Positions 18,870 to 27,414 of a DNA stretch of 64,000 nt are shown here, in pieces. The notes beneath the pieces are model-generated. The model saw only the letters and a list, made by a program, of their open reading frames with translations, did not search any database and had not been told where the DNA came from. The stretch comes from Microbacter sp. GSS18 (GTDB taxonomy: Bacteria > Actinomycetota > Actinomycetes > Actinomycetales > Microbacteriaceae), in contig CP119753.1 in NCBI GenBank assembly GCA_029319145.1, positions 2,666,001 to 2,730,000 of the forward strand, in the 5' to 3' direction. Each line of letters starts with the position of its first letter. Positions within the stretch are counted from its first letter, which is position 1. Position numbers and translations under genes: made by a program.

Positions 18870-19745
18870 TCATGCCCGCGTCCGGGCGGTGGACTGCCAC
18901 GCCGGATCGACGATCCGCAGCTTGTTGCGCAATGCGCCGATCCCCTCGATCGAGACCACCACCTGCTCGCCGTCGACGAGGTAGTCCGGCGGCGCGGACG
19001 CCTGCCCGACACCGGCGGGCGTGCCGGTCGCGATGACATCCCCGGGGTGGAGCGTGACGATGCGGGAGATGTAGGCGATCAGTGCCGCCGCATCGAACAC
19101 CAACCCGGCCGTCGAGGCCGACTGACGTCTGGCTCCCGAGACGAACGTCGTCAGACGAGCGTGCGCGGGCAGCTCATCCGGGGTGACCATGACGGGCCCG
19201 AGAGGAGTGCTGCTCTCGAACGTCTTCCCCTGGAGCCACTGCGTCGTCCGATACTGATACTCGCGGACGGTGACGTCGTTCATGACGGTGAACCCGGCGA
19301 TCGCACCGTCCGCGGCCGCTCCGGTGGCGAAGCGTGCGGTCCGGCCGACGACCACCGCCAGCTCGCCCTCCCAGTCGACGCTCCCCGCGACGTCGCGCGG
19401 GATGAGGATTTCGTCGCCGGCGCCGATCAGCGCATCGGCGAACTTCGCGAACAGCGTGGGATGCGTCGGCAGCTCCCGCCCCATCTCGAGGATGTGCGCC
19501 TGATAGTTCAATCCGACGCAGAAGATCTTGCCGGGACGGGGAACGACCGGCGCCCACGCATCGGACGCGAGGTCGGCGAGCATCCGCACCCGCCCGTCCG
19601 CCTCCGACGCGAGCTTCTCCCAGTCGGGCTGCCGCAGCAGGTCCCCCAGGTCCGGCCATTCCCCGATCTCGACAGCCGTGCCCGAAGCACTGTCGACGCG
19701 CACGGCGCGCGTGCCATCGCCGGTGCGCAGCGTCGCGAGTCTCAC
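18870..19745 (-). CDS. fumarylacetoacetate hydrolase-family hydrolase
   Basis: This 291-residue protein is of the FAH family, which cleaves C-C bonds or decarboxylates acyl-pyruvates in aromatic ring breakdown. The family blocks are FCVGLNYQAHILEMG, the metal-binding WEGELAVVVGR, DVTVREYQ and DVIATGTPAGVG. The N-terminal ~75 residues form the usual FAH cap. Its GTG start overlaps the RidA stop (GTGA), and it is the last gene of the seven-gene aryl-CoA operon. It is the likely final hydrolase, giving central metabolites; the exact substrate is inferred only. Confidence 0.88.
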   Translation of the reverse strand: MRLATLRTGDGTRAVRVDSASGTAVEIGEWPDLGDLLRQPDWEKLASEADGRVRMLADLASDAWAPVVPRPGKIFCVGLNYQAHILEMGRELPTHPTLFAKFADALIGAGDEILIPRDVAGSVDWEGELAVVVGRTARFATGAAADGAIAGFTVMNDVTVREYQYRTTQWLQGKTFESSTPLGPVMVTPDELPAHARLTTFVSGARRQSASTAGLVFDAAALIAYISRIVTLHPGDVIATGTPAGVGQASAPPDYLVDGEQVVVSIEGIGALRNKLRIVDPAWQSTARTRA

Positions 19746-20158
19746 GCGGCACCCCCCGACTCCGCGTGGGCCAGCACCGCGACGCCGGAGATCTCGATCA
19801 TCGCCTCCTCCTGCCACAGCCGGCTGATGCCGATGCCCGCCATGGCCGGGTAGTGCGCTCCGGCGAGCTCGCGCCACGCCGCGCCGATCTCACGACCGTG
19901 CGCCTGATAATCGGCGACATCGGTGAGGTAGATCGTGACGCTCACGAGATCCGTCGGCGACCCCCCGGCCGCCGACAGCGCCGCCAGCAGGTTCCCGAAG
20001 GCCTGGCGGAACTGCGCGACGATGCCGCCCGCGACGATGCTCCCGTCCGCGAGCATGGCGGTCTGACCCGCCAGGTGGACGGTGTCGCCCGCGACGACGG
20101 CGTGCGCGAAGCCGGACGGACGGGCCAACGTCCCGGGATTGACGAAGGTGTGCGGCAT
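19742..20158 (-). CDS. RidA-family protein (enamine/imine deaminase)
   Basis: This 138-residue protein shows the RidA/YjgF fold, with AGDTVHLAGQTAM, a conserved SVTIYLTDV and ISGVAVLAHAE at the end. RidA proteins hydrolyse enamines and imines to carbonyl compounds, and some in aromatic pathways deaminate 2-aminomuconate. At the position where RidA normally has the active-site Arg (near residue 105) the sequence reads YPAMAGIGISRLWQEE, which may shift the Arg. Position 15 bp after the monooxygenase-reductase gene suggests deamination of a ring-derived amino compound. Confidence 0.85.
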   Translation of the reverse strand: MPHTFVNPGTLARPSGFAHAVVAGDTVHLAGQTAMLADGSIVAGGIVAQFRQAFGNLLAALSAAGGSPTDLVSVTIYLTDVADYQAHGREIGAAWRELAGAHYPAMAGIGISRLWQEEAMIEISGVAVLAHAESGGAA

Positions 20159-20173
20159 GGTGGTCCCTCTCGA

Positions 20174-22546
20174 TCAGGCTGTCACGGGCGCCGCCGGTCG
20201 CCACCGGGCGGGCATCGCGGCGGCCGGTTCGGTTTCGCGAAGATGCAGGCGGGGGCGGACGGCGTCGGTTCGCGCCGAAGGCGGCTTGCGCCTGCCGGCA
20301 CGGAACGGCAATGGCCACGACACTCCGGCTCCGCGGTATTCCTGGTCTGCCGCGGCGTGCAGCGTCCACTGCGGGTCGTAGAGATGCGTGCGCCCCAGCG
20401 CGCACAGGTCGGCGCGGCCGGCGAGGATCAGCGAGTTGACGTCGTCGTATGAGGAGATGGCACCGACGGCGATCACCGGTATCCCCGCCCGTGCGGCGAC
20501 GCGGTTGCGGATCGCATCGGCGAAGGGCGCCTGGTAGCTGCGCCCGAAGCGCGGCTGCTCGTGCCCCACGACCTGCCCGCTGGAGACATCGATCGCGTCC
20601 GCGCCGTGAGAGATGAACGCGTCGGCGATCGCCACCGCATCGTCGACGTCGTTGCCGCCCTCGGCCCAGTCGACGGCGGACAGGCGCACCGTGACGGGCT
20701 TGTGCTTCGGGACGGCAGCGCGCACGGCGTCGAAGACCTCGAGCGGGAAGCGGAGCCTGTTCTCCATGGATCCGCCGTACTCGTCGGACCGCTGATTGCT
20801 CAGCGGCGACAGGAACGACGACAGGAGGTACCCGTGAGCGGCGTGGACCTCGATGAGGTCGAATCCGGCCTGATCCGCGCGCCGAGCGGCGTCGACGAAC
20901 TCGCCGATGACACCGTCCATGTCGGCGCGCGTCATCTCGCGCGGGACGAGCCCGCTCTCCTTGTAGGGCACGGGCGACGGGCCGAGCGGCTCCCAGCCGC
21001 CGTCGGCGAGCGGCTCGTCGATGCCCTCCCACATGAGCCGCGTCGATCCCTTGCGCCCGGAGTGCCCGACCTGCGCGCCGATCTTCGCCGGCGTGTGGGT
21101 GTGCACGTAGTCCACCACACGACGCCAGGCGGCGGCCTGCTCGTCGGTGTAGAGCCCGGTGCAGCCGAGCGTGATCCTGCCGGCCGCGGAGGTGCCGATC
21201 ATCTCCGTCATCACCAGCCCGGCGCCGCCCATCGCCTTGGAACCGAGATGCACAAGGTGGAAGTCGTTCGCCAGGCCGTCGACGGCGCTGTACATGTCCA
21301 TCGGCGACACCACGACGCGGTTGTCCAGGCTGAGCTCGCCGATCCGGATCGGCTGGAACATCGCCGGAGCGGCCCGGCCGTCGGGCACTGCATCCGCGAA
21401 GTGCGCGTCCGTCCTGGCGGCGAAGCCGGGATCGCGCACCTCGAGTCCGTCACGCGTGATGCGGCGCGAGCGCGTCAGGAGGTTGAAGGCGAACTGCATG
21501 GGGTCCTGCTCGACGTACTGGCCGATGTTCTCGAACCATTCCAGGCTCGCCTGCGCGGCTCGCTGCAGAGAGAGGACGACCGGGCGCCGCTGCGCGTCGT
21601 AGCGCTCGAGACCTTCGCCGACGTCTGCGGTCTCGTCGAGCGCTGCGGCGAGCGCGAGCGCGTCCTCGAGGGCGAGCTTCGTGCCCGAGCCGATCGAGAA
21701 GTGGGCCGTGTGGGCGGCGTCGCCCAGAAGGACCACGTTCTTGCGGTTCCAGTGCTCGTTCCGCACGGTCGTGAACGTGAGCCAGCGCGAGTTGTTCGCC
21801 ATCAGCCGGTGTCCGTCCAGTTCGTCGGCGAACAGCTCGCCGAGGAACGCGATCGAGCGCTCGTCGCTCTGCCCCGGCGGCAGAGCGGGGTCCGCCCATG
21901 CCGCGAAACCGGCGCGTTCCCAGACCGCGGGGTGCATCTCGACGATGAACGTGCTCTCGGTCGCGGAGTACGGATACCCGTGCACCTGCATCGTGCCGTA
22001 CGGCGTGTCCTTGATGACGAACGTGAACGCTTCGAAGACCTTGTCCGTCGCCAGCCAGATGTACTTCGACCGGCGGGGGTCGAGGGAAGCGCCGAAGTCC
22101 TCCGACCAGCGGTTGCGCGTGAGGGAGTTGAGCCCGTCGGAAGCGACGACCAGGTCGTACTCGGCCGCGAGCTGCTCGACATCCGGGGCGATCGTCCGGA
22201 AGTGCATCCGCACGCCCGCCGCGCGGCAGCGCTCCTGCAGCAACTCGAGCAGGCGCTTTCGACTCAATGCCGAGAAGCCCTGGCCGCCGACCTGCACGCG
22301 CTCGCCGGCGTAGTGCACGTCGATGTCGCTCCACCGGGCCATCTCCGCCGCCATCCCCTCGAACATGTCGGGATCGGCGGCGCGGATGCCCTCAATGGTC
22401 TCGTCGCTGAAGACGACGCCGAACCCGAAGGTGTCGTCCGGGGCGTTGCGCTCCCACACGGTGATGTCGTGGGCGGGGTCGAGCTGCTTCATCAGCGCGG
22501 AGAAGTACAGGCCACCAGGGCCTCCGCCGATCACGGCAATGCGCAC
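20174..22546 (-). CDS. two-domain aryl-CoA monooxygenase/reductase (2-aminobenzoyl-CoA monooxygenase/reductase or salicylyl-CoA 5-hydroxylase type)
   Basis: This 790-residue enzyme has a class A flavin monooxygenase at ~1-385 (GGGPGG at 7-12, GDAAHTAHFSIGSG) and an Old Yellow Enzyme-type reductase at ~395-765 (VVSPMDMYSA, HAAHGYLLSSFLSPLSNQR, DEYGGSMENRLRF). This fusion is known from 2-aminobenzoyl-CoA monooxygenase/reductase and salicylyl-CoA 5-hydroxylase. The first hydroxylates and reduces the ring of anthraniloyl-CoA. The kynureninase operon next door yields anthranilate, which favours the anthraniloyl-CoA reaction, but salicylyl-CoA cannot be excluded. The GTG start has AGGAG at 8 bp; no ATG is available in frame. 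Confidence 0.88.
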   Translation of the reverse strand: MRIAVIGGGPGGLYFSALMKQLDPAHDITVWERNAPDDTFGFGVVFSDETIEGIRAADPDMFEGMAAEMARWSDIDVHYAGERVQVGGQGFSALSRKRLLELLQERCRAAGVRMHFRTIAPDVEQLAAEYDLVVASDGLNSLTRNRWSEDFGASLDPRRSKYIWLATDKVFEAFTFVIKDTPYGTMQVHGYPYSATESTFIVEMHPAVWERAGFAAWADPALPPGQSDERSIAFLGELFADELDGHRLMANNSRWLTFTTVRNEHWNRKNVVLLGDAAHTAHFSIGSGTKLALEDALALAAALDETADVGEGLERYDAQRRPVVLSLQRAAQASLEWFENIGQYVEQDPMQFAFNLLTRSRRITRDGLEVRDPGFAARTDAHFADAVPDGRAAPAMFQPIRIGELSLDNRVVVSPMDMYSAVDGLANDFHLVHLGSKAMGGAGLVMTEMIGTSAAGRITLGCTGLYTDEQAAAWRRVVDYVHTHTPAKIGAQVGHSGRKGSTRLMWEGIDEPLADGGWEPLGPSPVPYKESGLVPREMTRADMDGVIGEFVDAARRADQAGFDLIEVHAAHGYLLSSFLSPLSNQRSDEYGGSMENRLRFPLEVFDAVRAAVPKHKPVTVRLSAVDWAEGGNDVDDAVAIADAFISHGADAIDVSSGQVVGHEQPRFGRSYQAPFADAIRNRVAARAGIPVIAVGAISSYDDVNSLILAGRADLCALGRTHLYDPQWTLHAAADQEYRGAGVSWPLPFRAGRRKPPSARTDAVRPRLHLRETEPAAAMPARWRPAAPVTA

Positions 22547-22569
22547 GTCGATGCTCCTTCGTTTCGGTG

Positions 22570-23433
22570 TCAGTGGGCGGAGCCGGCCAGGCGCCGGATC
22601 ATCCCCTGCTGGGCGACCGTGGCGACATGGGTGCCGTCCTCGGCGAAGAACTCGCCCTGCACGAGGGCGCGGCCGTGCGAGTGCGAGACGAGACGCAGCG
22701 CGCACAGCAGCCACCGATCGGCACGCAGTTCCTCGTGGAACCACAGCGAGTGGTCGAGGCTCGCCGTGACGAGTCCGGCGTCCGTCCACGCATAACCCTC
22801 GGCGCGCAGCGCAGGCTCGAGCATGGCGTAGTCGCACGCGTAGACCAGGGCGAGCCGGTGGGTGTCCGGGTCGTCGCCGAGCTCTTCGAGGGAGCGCAGC
22901 CACAGGCGCATCTCGCCGCTGGGCTCGCCGACGGGCTGCGCGTAGAGGGCCCTTCCGTCGTGACGGATATCGAAGCTGCGGCCCCGAGCCCAGTAGTCGA
23001 CGAATCCGGGGTCCTCGACACCGGCGAGACGGTCCGCCGCCGGCTCGAGAGTCGACGGATCCCCGGCAGGCGGGGCGATGGCCGAGCGACGAGGCGATGC
23101 CTCTCCCACATGGAAGGACAGCATGGCGCTCAGCACGACGCGCTCGCCCTCGCGGAGCGTGACGCGTCGCGTCGAATACGATCGGCCGTCCCGCAGACGC
23201 TCGACCTCGCATCGCAGCTCCGCGCCGATCGAGGCCGGCGCGACGAACAGCGAGTGGGTCGCGTGCAGCGCGCGGTCAGGGCCGACCGTGCGGATGGCGG
23301 CGGCCGCCGCCTGCGCGAGAAGGTCACCGCCGTAGGACTTCGGCCACGGCACAGGCTGTGTGCGCGCGACGAACACGTCGTCCCCGAGTGGCTCGAGGGC
23401 GACGGCGTCGCGGAATCCGGCGATGGCGCTCAC
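22570..23433 (-). CDS. acyl-CoA thioesterase II family protein (TesB-like)
   Basis: This 287-residue protein is a double-hotdog TesB-type thioesterase, with PKSYGGDLLAQAAAAA, LHATHSLFVAP and the second hotdog SLDHSLWFHEELRADRWLL...SHGRALVQGEFF. It hydrolyses a CoA ester to the free acid. The GTG start overlaps the cupin stop (GTGA). Its place between ligase and monooxygenase genes suggests that it frees the product acid from CoA before ring cleavage, or that it recycles stalled CoA esters. The frame upstream of the GTG is Arg-rich and not a real N-terminus. Confidence 0.87.
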   Translation of the reverse strand: MSAIAGFRDAVALEPLGDDVFVARTQPVPWPKSYGGDLLAQAAAAAIRTVGPDRALHATHSLFVAPASIGAELRCEVERLRDGRSYSTRRVTLREGERVVLSAMLSFHVGEASPRRSAIAPPAGDPSTLEPAADRLAGVEDPGFVDYWARGRSFDIRHDGRALYAQPVGEPSGEMRLWLRSLEELGDDPDTHRLALVYACDYAMLEPALRAEGYAWTDAGLVTASLDHSLWFHEELRADRWLLCALRLVSHSHGRALVQGEFFAEDGTHVATVAQQGMIRRLAGSAH

Positions 23434-23867
23434 GCGCGGCGGTATCCGGCGAGCGAGGAGTCGGGCACGTCGTCGAGGTTCACGACGATGTTGTCGGGGG
23501 TGCGGGCGGTCAGCCACACCAGCTCATCGGTCGCACTCATGTTGGCCTCGACGTGGGGCATGAACGGCGGGACGAACACGAAGTCGCCCGGCGCCATGTC
23601 GACCCACTCGGTGTAGTCCTCGCCGAAGTAGATGCGCGCGGTCCCGCGCAGGACATATCCGCCGGTCTCCGCCTCGCCGTGGTGGTGCGGCAGAGACCGG
23701 AAGCCCGGCTCGTTGCTGACGCGGCCGAACCAGATCTTCGTCGCGGGGGTGTGACCGATGCTGACGCCGGACACCCGATGCGCGCCTCCGGAGTCTGCGG
23801 TGTCGGCGCTCTCGTGTCCGGCGCGCGTGACGACGGGCGCGACGGCGGCGGTGCTGTCGATGGTCAT
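23430..23867 (-). CDS. single-domain cupin, possible ring-cleavage dioxygenase
   Basis: This 145-residue protein is a cupin with a complete metal site: His61, His63 and Glu67 (PHHHGEAETGGYVLRG) and His105 (GDFVFVPPFMPHVEAN). The length fits one cupin barrel. In its operon the likely roles are an extradiol-type dioxygenase (as in gentisate or hydroxyanthranilate cleavage) or an isomerase. Most gentisate dioxygenases are double cupins, so a match to those is not expected. The metal and substrate cannot be read from the sequence. Confidence 0.82.
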   Translation of the reverse strand: MTIDSTAAVAPVVTRAGHESADTADSGGAHRVSGVSIGHTPATKIWFGRVSNEPGFRSLPHHHGEAETGGYVLRGTARIYFGEDYTEWVDMAPGDFVFVPPFMPHVEANMSATDELVWLTARTPDNIVVNLDDVPDSSLAGYRRA

Positions 23868-23889
23868 GGCGGATCCTTTCTGCGGCGGC

Positions 23890-24093
23890 TCAGGCGCCGA
23901 GGTCGGTGAGATGCTCGAGCTCGATGCCGAGGTCGGCGACGGCGACGCCGAGCGGGGCGATGGCGGTGAGTGCCGCGGCGCGGGTCGAGGGCGCGAGGTC
24001 GTCGCGGGTCGCGAAGGCCTTGAGGCCCTCGTAGAGCCGCACGAGCTCGGTCTCGGCGTCGGTGAGCGGGGTGCCCAGCAGGTCGGTGGTCAT
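23890..24093 (-). CDS. hypothetical 67-residue acidic protein in the aryl-CoA operon
   Basis: I do not recognise this small protein. It is mostly helical by composition, acidic (net negative) and without Cys, His or a membrane segment. It lies 22 bp after the ligase gene's stop and 22 bp before the cupin start, so it is part of the operon. It could be a small subunit or a carrier-like accessory protein; its length is in the range of acyl carrier proteins, but there is no DSL motif. Confidence 0.65.
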   Translation of the reverse strand: MTTDLLGTPLTDAETELVRLYEGLKAFATRDDLAPSTRAAALTAIAPLGVAVADLGIELEHLTDLGA

Positions 24094-24116
24094 GGCGTCT
24101 TCTCCGTTCCGTCAGT

Positions 24117-25445
24117 TCAGCCGGCCGACCGGAGGTCGGTCAGGCGACGGGCCTTGAGTTCGAATCGCGGGAGCTCGCCGGCCGCGCGCCGGCGGATGTG
24201 GAAGCGAAGCCCCTCGTGCGCGTCCGCGAGCTCGGTCTGCAGCGACTCCGCGAGCGTCGGCCACCGCGCGTCGTCGAGTCCGCCGATCGTCTCGACGTGG
24301 AGGGTGATCTCGTCGCGGATCCCCTCCCGCGTGATCTCCACCTGGAACTCGTCGACGTCCGTGAACTGGCGGACGATGCCCTCGACGGCCCGGGGGTAGA
24401 CGTTCGTTCCGCGCACGAGCTTCATGTCGTCGACGCGGCCGAGGATGCCGCCCTCGTAGAGGTCCCAGGTGCGCCCGTTCGTCGCCGCGGTGTGCGGGAT
24501 CTTCACGACCAGATCCTTGGTCCGGTATCGCAGCAGCGGGATCGTGCCGCGACCGAAGGAGGTCGTGACGCGCTCCCCTGCCTCGCCGTACGGGACTTCA
24601 CGGCCGGTCTCCGGGTCGATCACCTGCTCGATGAAGTGGTCCTCGATGATGTGGCAGCCGCCGGGCTGGTCGGCCGGCTCGAACATGAAGATGGTCGAGA
24701 TCTCCGTCATTCCTGCCGTGTCGAACACCTTGGCGCCCCACTGCGCCTCGATGAGGTCGCGCGTCGCAGCGGGAGTGGGCTCCCCCGAGAGGATGATGAT
24801 GCGGACGGGCGACGCGGGCAGGTCGATGCCTAGGGACTCGGCCTCCTGCGCCATGCGGAGCGCGTAGGTGGGAGTCGACGCCACCACGGTCGCGCCGAAG
24901 TCGATGATCTGCTTCACGCGGGCGGGCGTGGCCTGCGCACCGCCGGGGATGGTGAGCGCGCCGAGCTTCTCGAGCCCGTTGTGGAGTCCCCAGAAGCCGA
25001 TGAAGGAGCCGTAGCCGAACGCGACGTACCCGATGTCGTGCGGCCGCACACCGGCGCCCCACAGCGAGTAGCACCACATCTCAGCCGCCCAGGACCAGTC
25101 CTTGCGCGAGTCCAGCGCGCGCAGCGGCTGCTTGCCGCTCGTGCCGCTGGTGGTGTGCAGCCGGATGGCGGCATCCGCGCCTGCCACGGGCAGCTCGCCG
25201 AAGGGCGGGTGCTCGGACTGGCTCTGCATCCACTCCTCGCGGGTGAGGAACGGGATGCGCTCGATGTCGGCCCAGGTGTTCAGCTGGTCGGGCGAGAAGC
25301 CCGCGGCCGAGAAGCTGCGCCGGTAGAACGGGCTGCGCGCGTTCGCCCACTCCGCGACGCGGCGGAGCTTCGCCAGCTGCAGCGCCCGCAGGTCCTCGCG
25401 AGCCATCGTCTCGGTCTTGGGGTTCCAGTACGGGGACGTGTCCAT
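24117..25445 (-). CDS. PaaK-type aryl-CoA ligase (anthranilate or related benzoate)
   Basis: This 442-residue protein belongs to the phenylacetate-CoA ligase family of ANL adenylating enzymes. It has the phosphate-binding motif HTTSGTSGKQP (about 96-106), IILSGEPTP, FDTAGMTE and the PaaK-type RVDDMKLVRGTNVYP hinge. It makes an acyl-AMP and then an aryl-CoA. Position beside the aryl-CoA monooxygenase/reductase and the kynurenine genes suggests anthranilate as substrate. It is the first gene of the operon; a regulatory motif lies 67 bp upstream. Confidence 0.88.
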   Translation of the reverse strand: MDTSPYWNPKTETMAREDLRALQLAKLRRVAEWANARSPFYRRSFSAAGFSPDQLNTWADIERIPFLTREEWMQSQSEHPPFGELPVAGADAAIRLHTTSGTSGKQPLRALDSRKDWSWAAEMWCYSLWGAGVRPHDIGYVAFGYGSFIGFWGLHNGLEKLGALTIPGGAQATPARVKQIIDFGATVVASTPTYALRMAQEAESLGIDLPASPVRIIILSGEPTPAATRDLIEAQWGAKVFDTAGMTEISTIFMFEPADQPGGCHIIEDHFIEQVIDPETGREVPYGEAGERVTTSFGRGTIPLLRYRTKDLVVKIPHTAATNGRTWDLYEGGILGRVDDMKLVRGTNVYPRAVEGIVRQFTDVDEFQVEITREGIRDEITLHVETIGGLDDARWPTLAESLQTELADAHEGLRFHIRRRAAGELPRFELKARRLTDLRSAG

Positions 25446-25511
25446 GGCACCTCTACTCGATCTCGGGGAACCCGCGGTTCCGGCGTGGAGTTGAATGTAT
25501 CGCGGACGTGA

Positions 25512-25535
25512 CGTTCGTCAGTTTTCTGGAATGTT
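25512..25535 (-). promoter_or_regulatory. putative shared operator (site 1) upstream of the ligase operon
   Basis: On the minus strand it reads AACAT, 11 bases, GACGAACG. The same spacing is found at three other operon heads of this region. Here CTGACG at the motif's end can serve as -35 with TACATT 16 bp further on as -10, so a bound protein would control the promoter. The regulator is unproven; the nearby PaaX-type protein is the best candidate. Confidence 0.65.
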
Positions 25536-25573
25536 AAGTTTGGATTTCATGGGACCGGCACCGCGGGCACGCT

Positions 25574-25606
25574 CGCGCCGCGGCACCTCGGAGGTGCCGC
25601 GGCGCG
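25574..25606 (-). terminator. strong inverted repeat after the flavin-reductase gene
   Basis: Two perfectly complementary 16-bp arms (CGCGCCGCGGCACCTC and its complement) are separated by one base. It lies downstream of the tryptophan-dioxygenase operon and before the ligase promoter. There is no T-run, so a hairpin-type terminator without a U-tract is the likely role, as is common in actinobacteria. A protein-binding palindrome is possible. Confidence 0.65.
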
Positions 25607-25645
25607 CAGTGTGGGACCGCTTGGGGCCGTCTCAGGAGGTTCGGT

Positions 25646-26149
25646 TCAGTCGGCGTCCTGAACCTGCCGGAAGCCCGAGCGGTGGAAGACGAGTGGGTTC
25701 AGATCGGGGTTCAGGCCGAGCCCGTCGACCTCGAGCAGCACAAGGTGGTGGTCGCCGGCGGGAACTTCGGAGTAGATGGTGCACTCGAGCCAGACGGGCG
25801 ACCCCATGAGCAGGAGCGCGCCCGATTCGGCGATGTGCGTATCGACTCCGTCGAAGCGCTTGGCCCGGTCCTTCGACGCGATCTGGCGGCAGATCGCGTC
25901 GTGATCCGATGCCATGACCGACACTCCGATGCGGCCGGCGCTGCGGATGATCGGCCATGTCTGCGACGAGTTCTGCACCGCGAATGACACCAGCGGCGGG
26001 TCCAGAGAGACGCCGACCGTGAACGAGGACGCCACGAGAGCCTCATTCGTGCCGTCGACCACGGCCCCGATGCACGCGACACCGGACGGGAAGAGGGCAA
26101 AGGTCTGTCGAAGCAGAGCCGGGTCGGGCAGCTTGCGTTCCAAGGTCAT
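25646..26149 (-). CDS. flavin reductase (HpaC/Fre-like) domain protein
   Basis: This 167-residue protein is of the flavin reductase-like (FMN-binding split-barrel) family, with FPSGVACIGAVVDG, ASSFTVGVSLDPPLVSFAVQ and DHHLVLLEVDGLG. It gives reduced FMN/FAD to two-component monooxygenases. The ATG overlaps the kynureninase stop (ATGA), which is odd for a kynurenine operon, because neither enzyme needs reduced flavin. Two acyl-CoA-dehydrogenase-fold monooxygenases in the neighbouring operon are its likely partners. Confidence 0.9.
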   Translation of the reverse strand: MTLERKLPDPALLRQTFALFPSGVACIGAVVDGTNEALVASSFTVGVSLDPPLVSFAVQNSSQTWPIIRSAGRIGVSVMASDHDAICRQIASKDRAKRFDGVDTHIAESGALLLMGSPVWLECTIYSEVPAGDHHLVLLEVDGLGLNPDLNPLVFHRSGFRQVQDAD

Positions 26150-27414
26150 GCGGCGCTCCTCGCATCGGGGGTCTGGGTCGGCATCCGATCCTTGAGGGCG
26201 CGCTCGATCGCCGCGACAGCCGCCTCCACTTCGGTGAAGGAGGTCGACAGCGGCGACATGCCGAGACGGATGCCGGTGGGCGGTCGGAAGTCGGGAATCA
26301 CGCCCGCCGCCCAGAGCTCGGAGATGAGCTCCGGGAACACCGGGTGATCGATCGTGACGTGCCCACCGCGCAGATCGGGCTCGCGCGGCGTACTCAGCAT
26401 CACGCCCAGCGGAGCGAGCCGCTCATCGACGAGGTCGATCGCGTAGGACGTGAGCGCCATCGACTTCGCGCGGATGGCGGGGATGCCGGCCTCGGCGATG
26501 AGCTCGAGCGTGGCCTGCATGGCGAGCATCCCGACGATCGGCGGCGTACCGCTGACGAATCGGCGGATGCCGTCGGCCGCCTCGTAGCCCTGCCCCATGC
26601 GGAATGAGTCTTTGACGCCCATCCAGCCTTGCACCGGCTGCGATGACGTCGGCAGGAGATCAGCGCGGACGTAGAGGAAAGCCGGCGAGCCGGGCCCGCC
26701 GTTGAGGTACTTGTACGTGCATCCCGTCGCGTAGTCGACCCCCCACGCGTCGAGCTCGATCGGGACGACCCCGACCGAGTGGCACAGGTCCCACACGACG
26801 AGGGCGCCCGCTTCGTGCGCGATCCGCGTGATCTCGGGCACATCGGCGACGTAGCCGGACCGATAGGCGACGTGGCTCAGCACGACGACGGCCGTCTCCG
26901 GGCCCACGGCCTCGGTGACGTGCTCCGGCGACACCCCCGCCCCCGCCTCGGTCTCGATCCACCGGACGGTTCGCCCGGTCTCAGCCGCGATGCCCTCGAC
27001 GACGTACCGGTCGGTCGGGAAGTTCCCCCGGTCGATGACGATCTCACTCCGGCCGGGCCGTGCCGCCAGCGCGGCGCGCACCAGCTTGTAGAGCGACACC
27101 GTCGTGGAGTCGCCGACCATGGTCTGGCCCGGGGCTGCGCCGAGCGTGAGTTCGGCGACGCGGTCGCCGAGGGTCAGCGGAAGGTCGAACCAGCCTTCGT
27201 CCCAGCCGCGGATGAGGCGCACACCCCACTCACCCCGGACGAAGGCGGCCATGCGCTCAGCGAGGACCGCGGGCGGGCGACCGAGCGAGTTGCCGTCGAG
27301 GTAGGCCGCTACGGCGGGGTCGTCCGCGGCGACGAAGCGCGCGCGGAAGGTCGCCAGGGGGTCGCGAGCGTCCAGCTCGGCCGCCAGGCTGACGGGATGC
27401 GTGGTCATGCTCAT
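26146..27414 (-). CDS. kynU: kynureninase
   Basis: This 422-residue PLP enzyme cleaves L-kynurenine to anthranilate and alanine. PLP contacts are visible in [22 protein letters not shown] (Asp for the pyridine nitrogen) and Lys235 in [27 protein letters not shown] and [11 protein letters not shown] are family blocks. Length (420) is normal. The ATG overlaps the TDO stop (ATGA), and a second ATG two codons in is possible. Together with TDO it makes anthranilate from tryptophan, but no formamidase gene is seen here. Confidence 0.95.
   Translation of the reverse strand: MSMTTHPVSLAAELDARDPLATFRARFVAADDPAVAAYLDGNSLGRPPAVLAERMAAFVRGEWGVRLIRGWDEGWFDLPLTLGDRVAELTLGAAPGQTMVGDSTTVSLYKLVRAALAARPGRSEIVIDRGNFPTDRYVVEGIAAETGRTVRWIETEAGAGVSPEHVTEAVGPETAVVVLSHVAYRSGYVADVPEITRIAHEAGALVVWDLCHSVGVVPIELDAWGVDYATGCTYKYLNGGPGSPAFLYVRADLLPTSSQPVQGWMGVKDSFRMGQGYEAADGIRRFVSGTPPIVGMLAMQATLELIAEAGIPAIRAKSMALTSYAIDLVDERLAPLGVMLSTPREPDLRGGHVTIDHPVFPELISELWAAGVIPDFRPPTGIRLGMSPLSTSFTEVEAAVAAIERALKDRMPTQTPDARSAA

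Noticed and set aside
20174..23212. A ~1012-residue reading of the monooxygenase/reductase with an N-terminal extension
   Set aside because: The extra ~220 residues overlap the thioesterase gene in another frame and are Arg-rich. The GTG at 22546 has a good SD and starts directly before the FAD motif.
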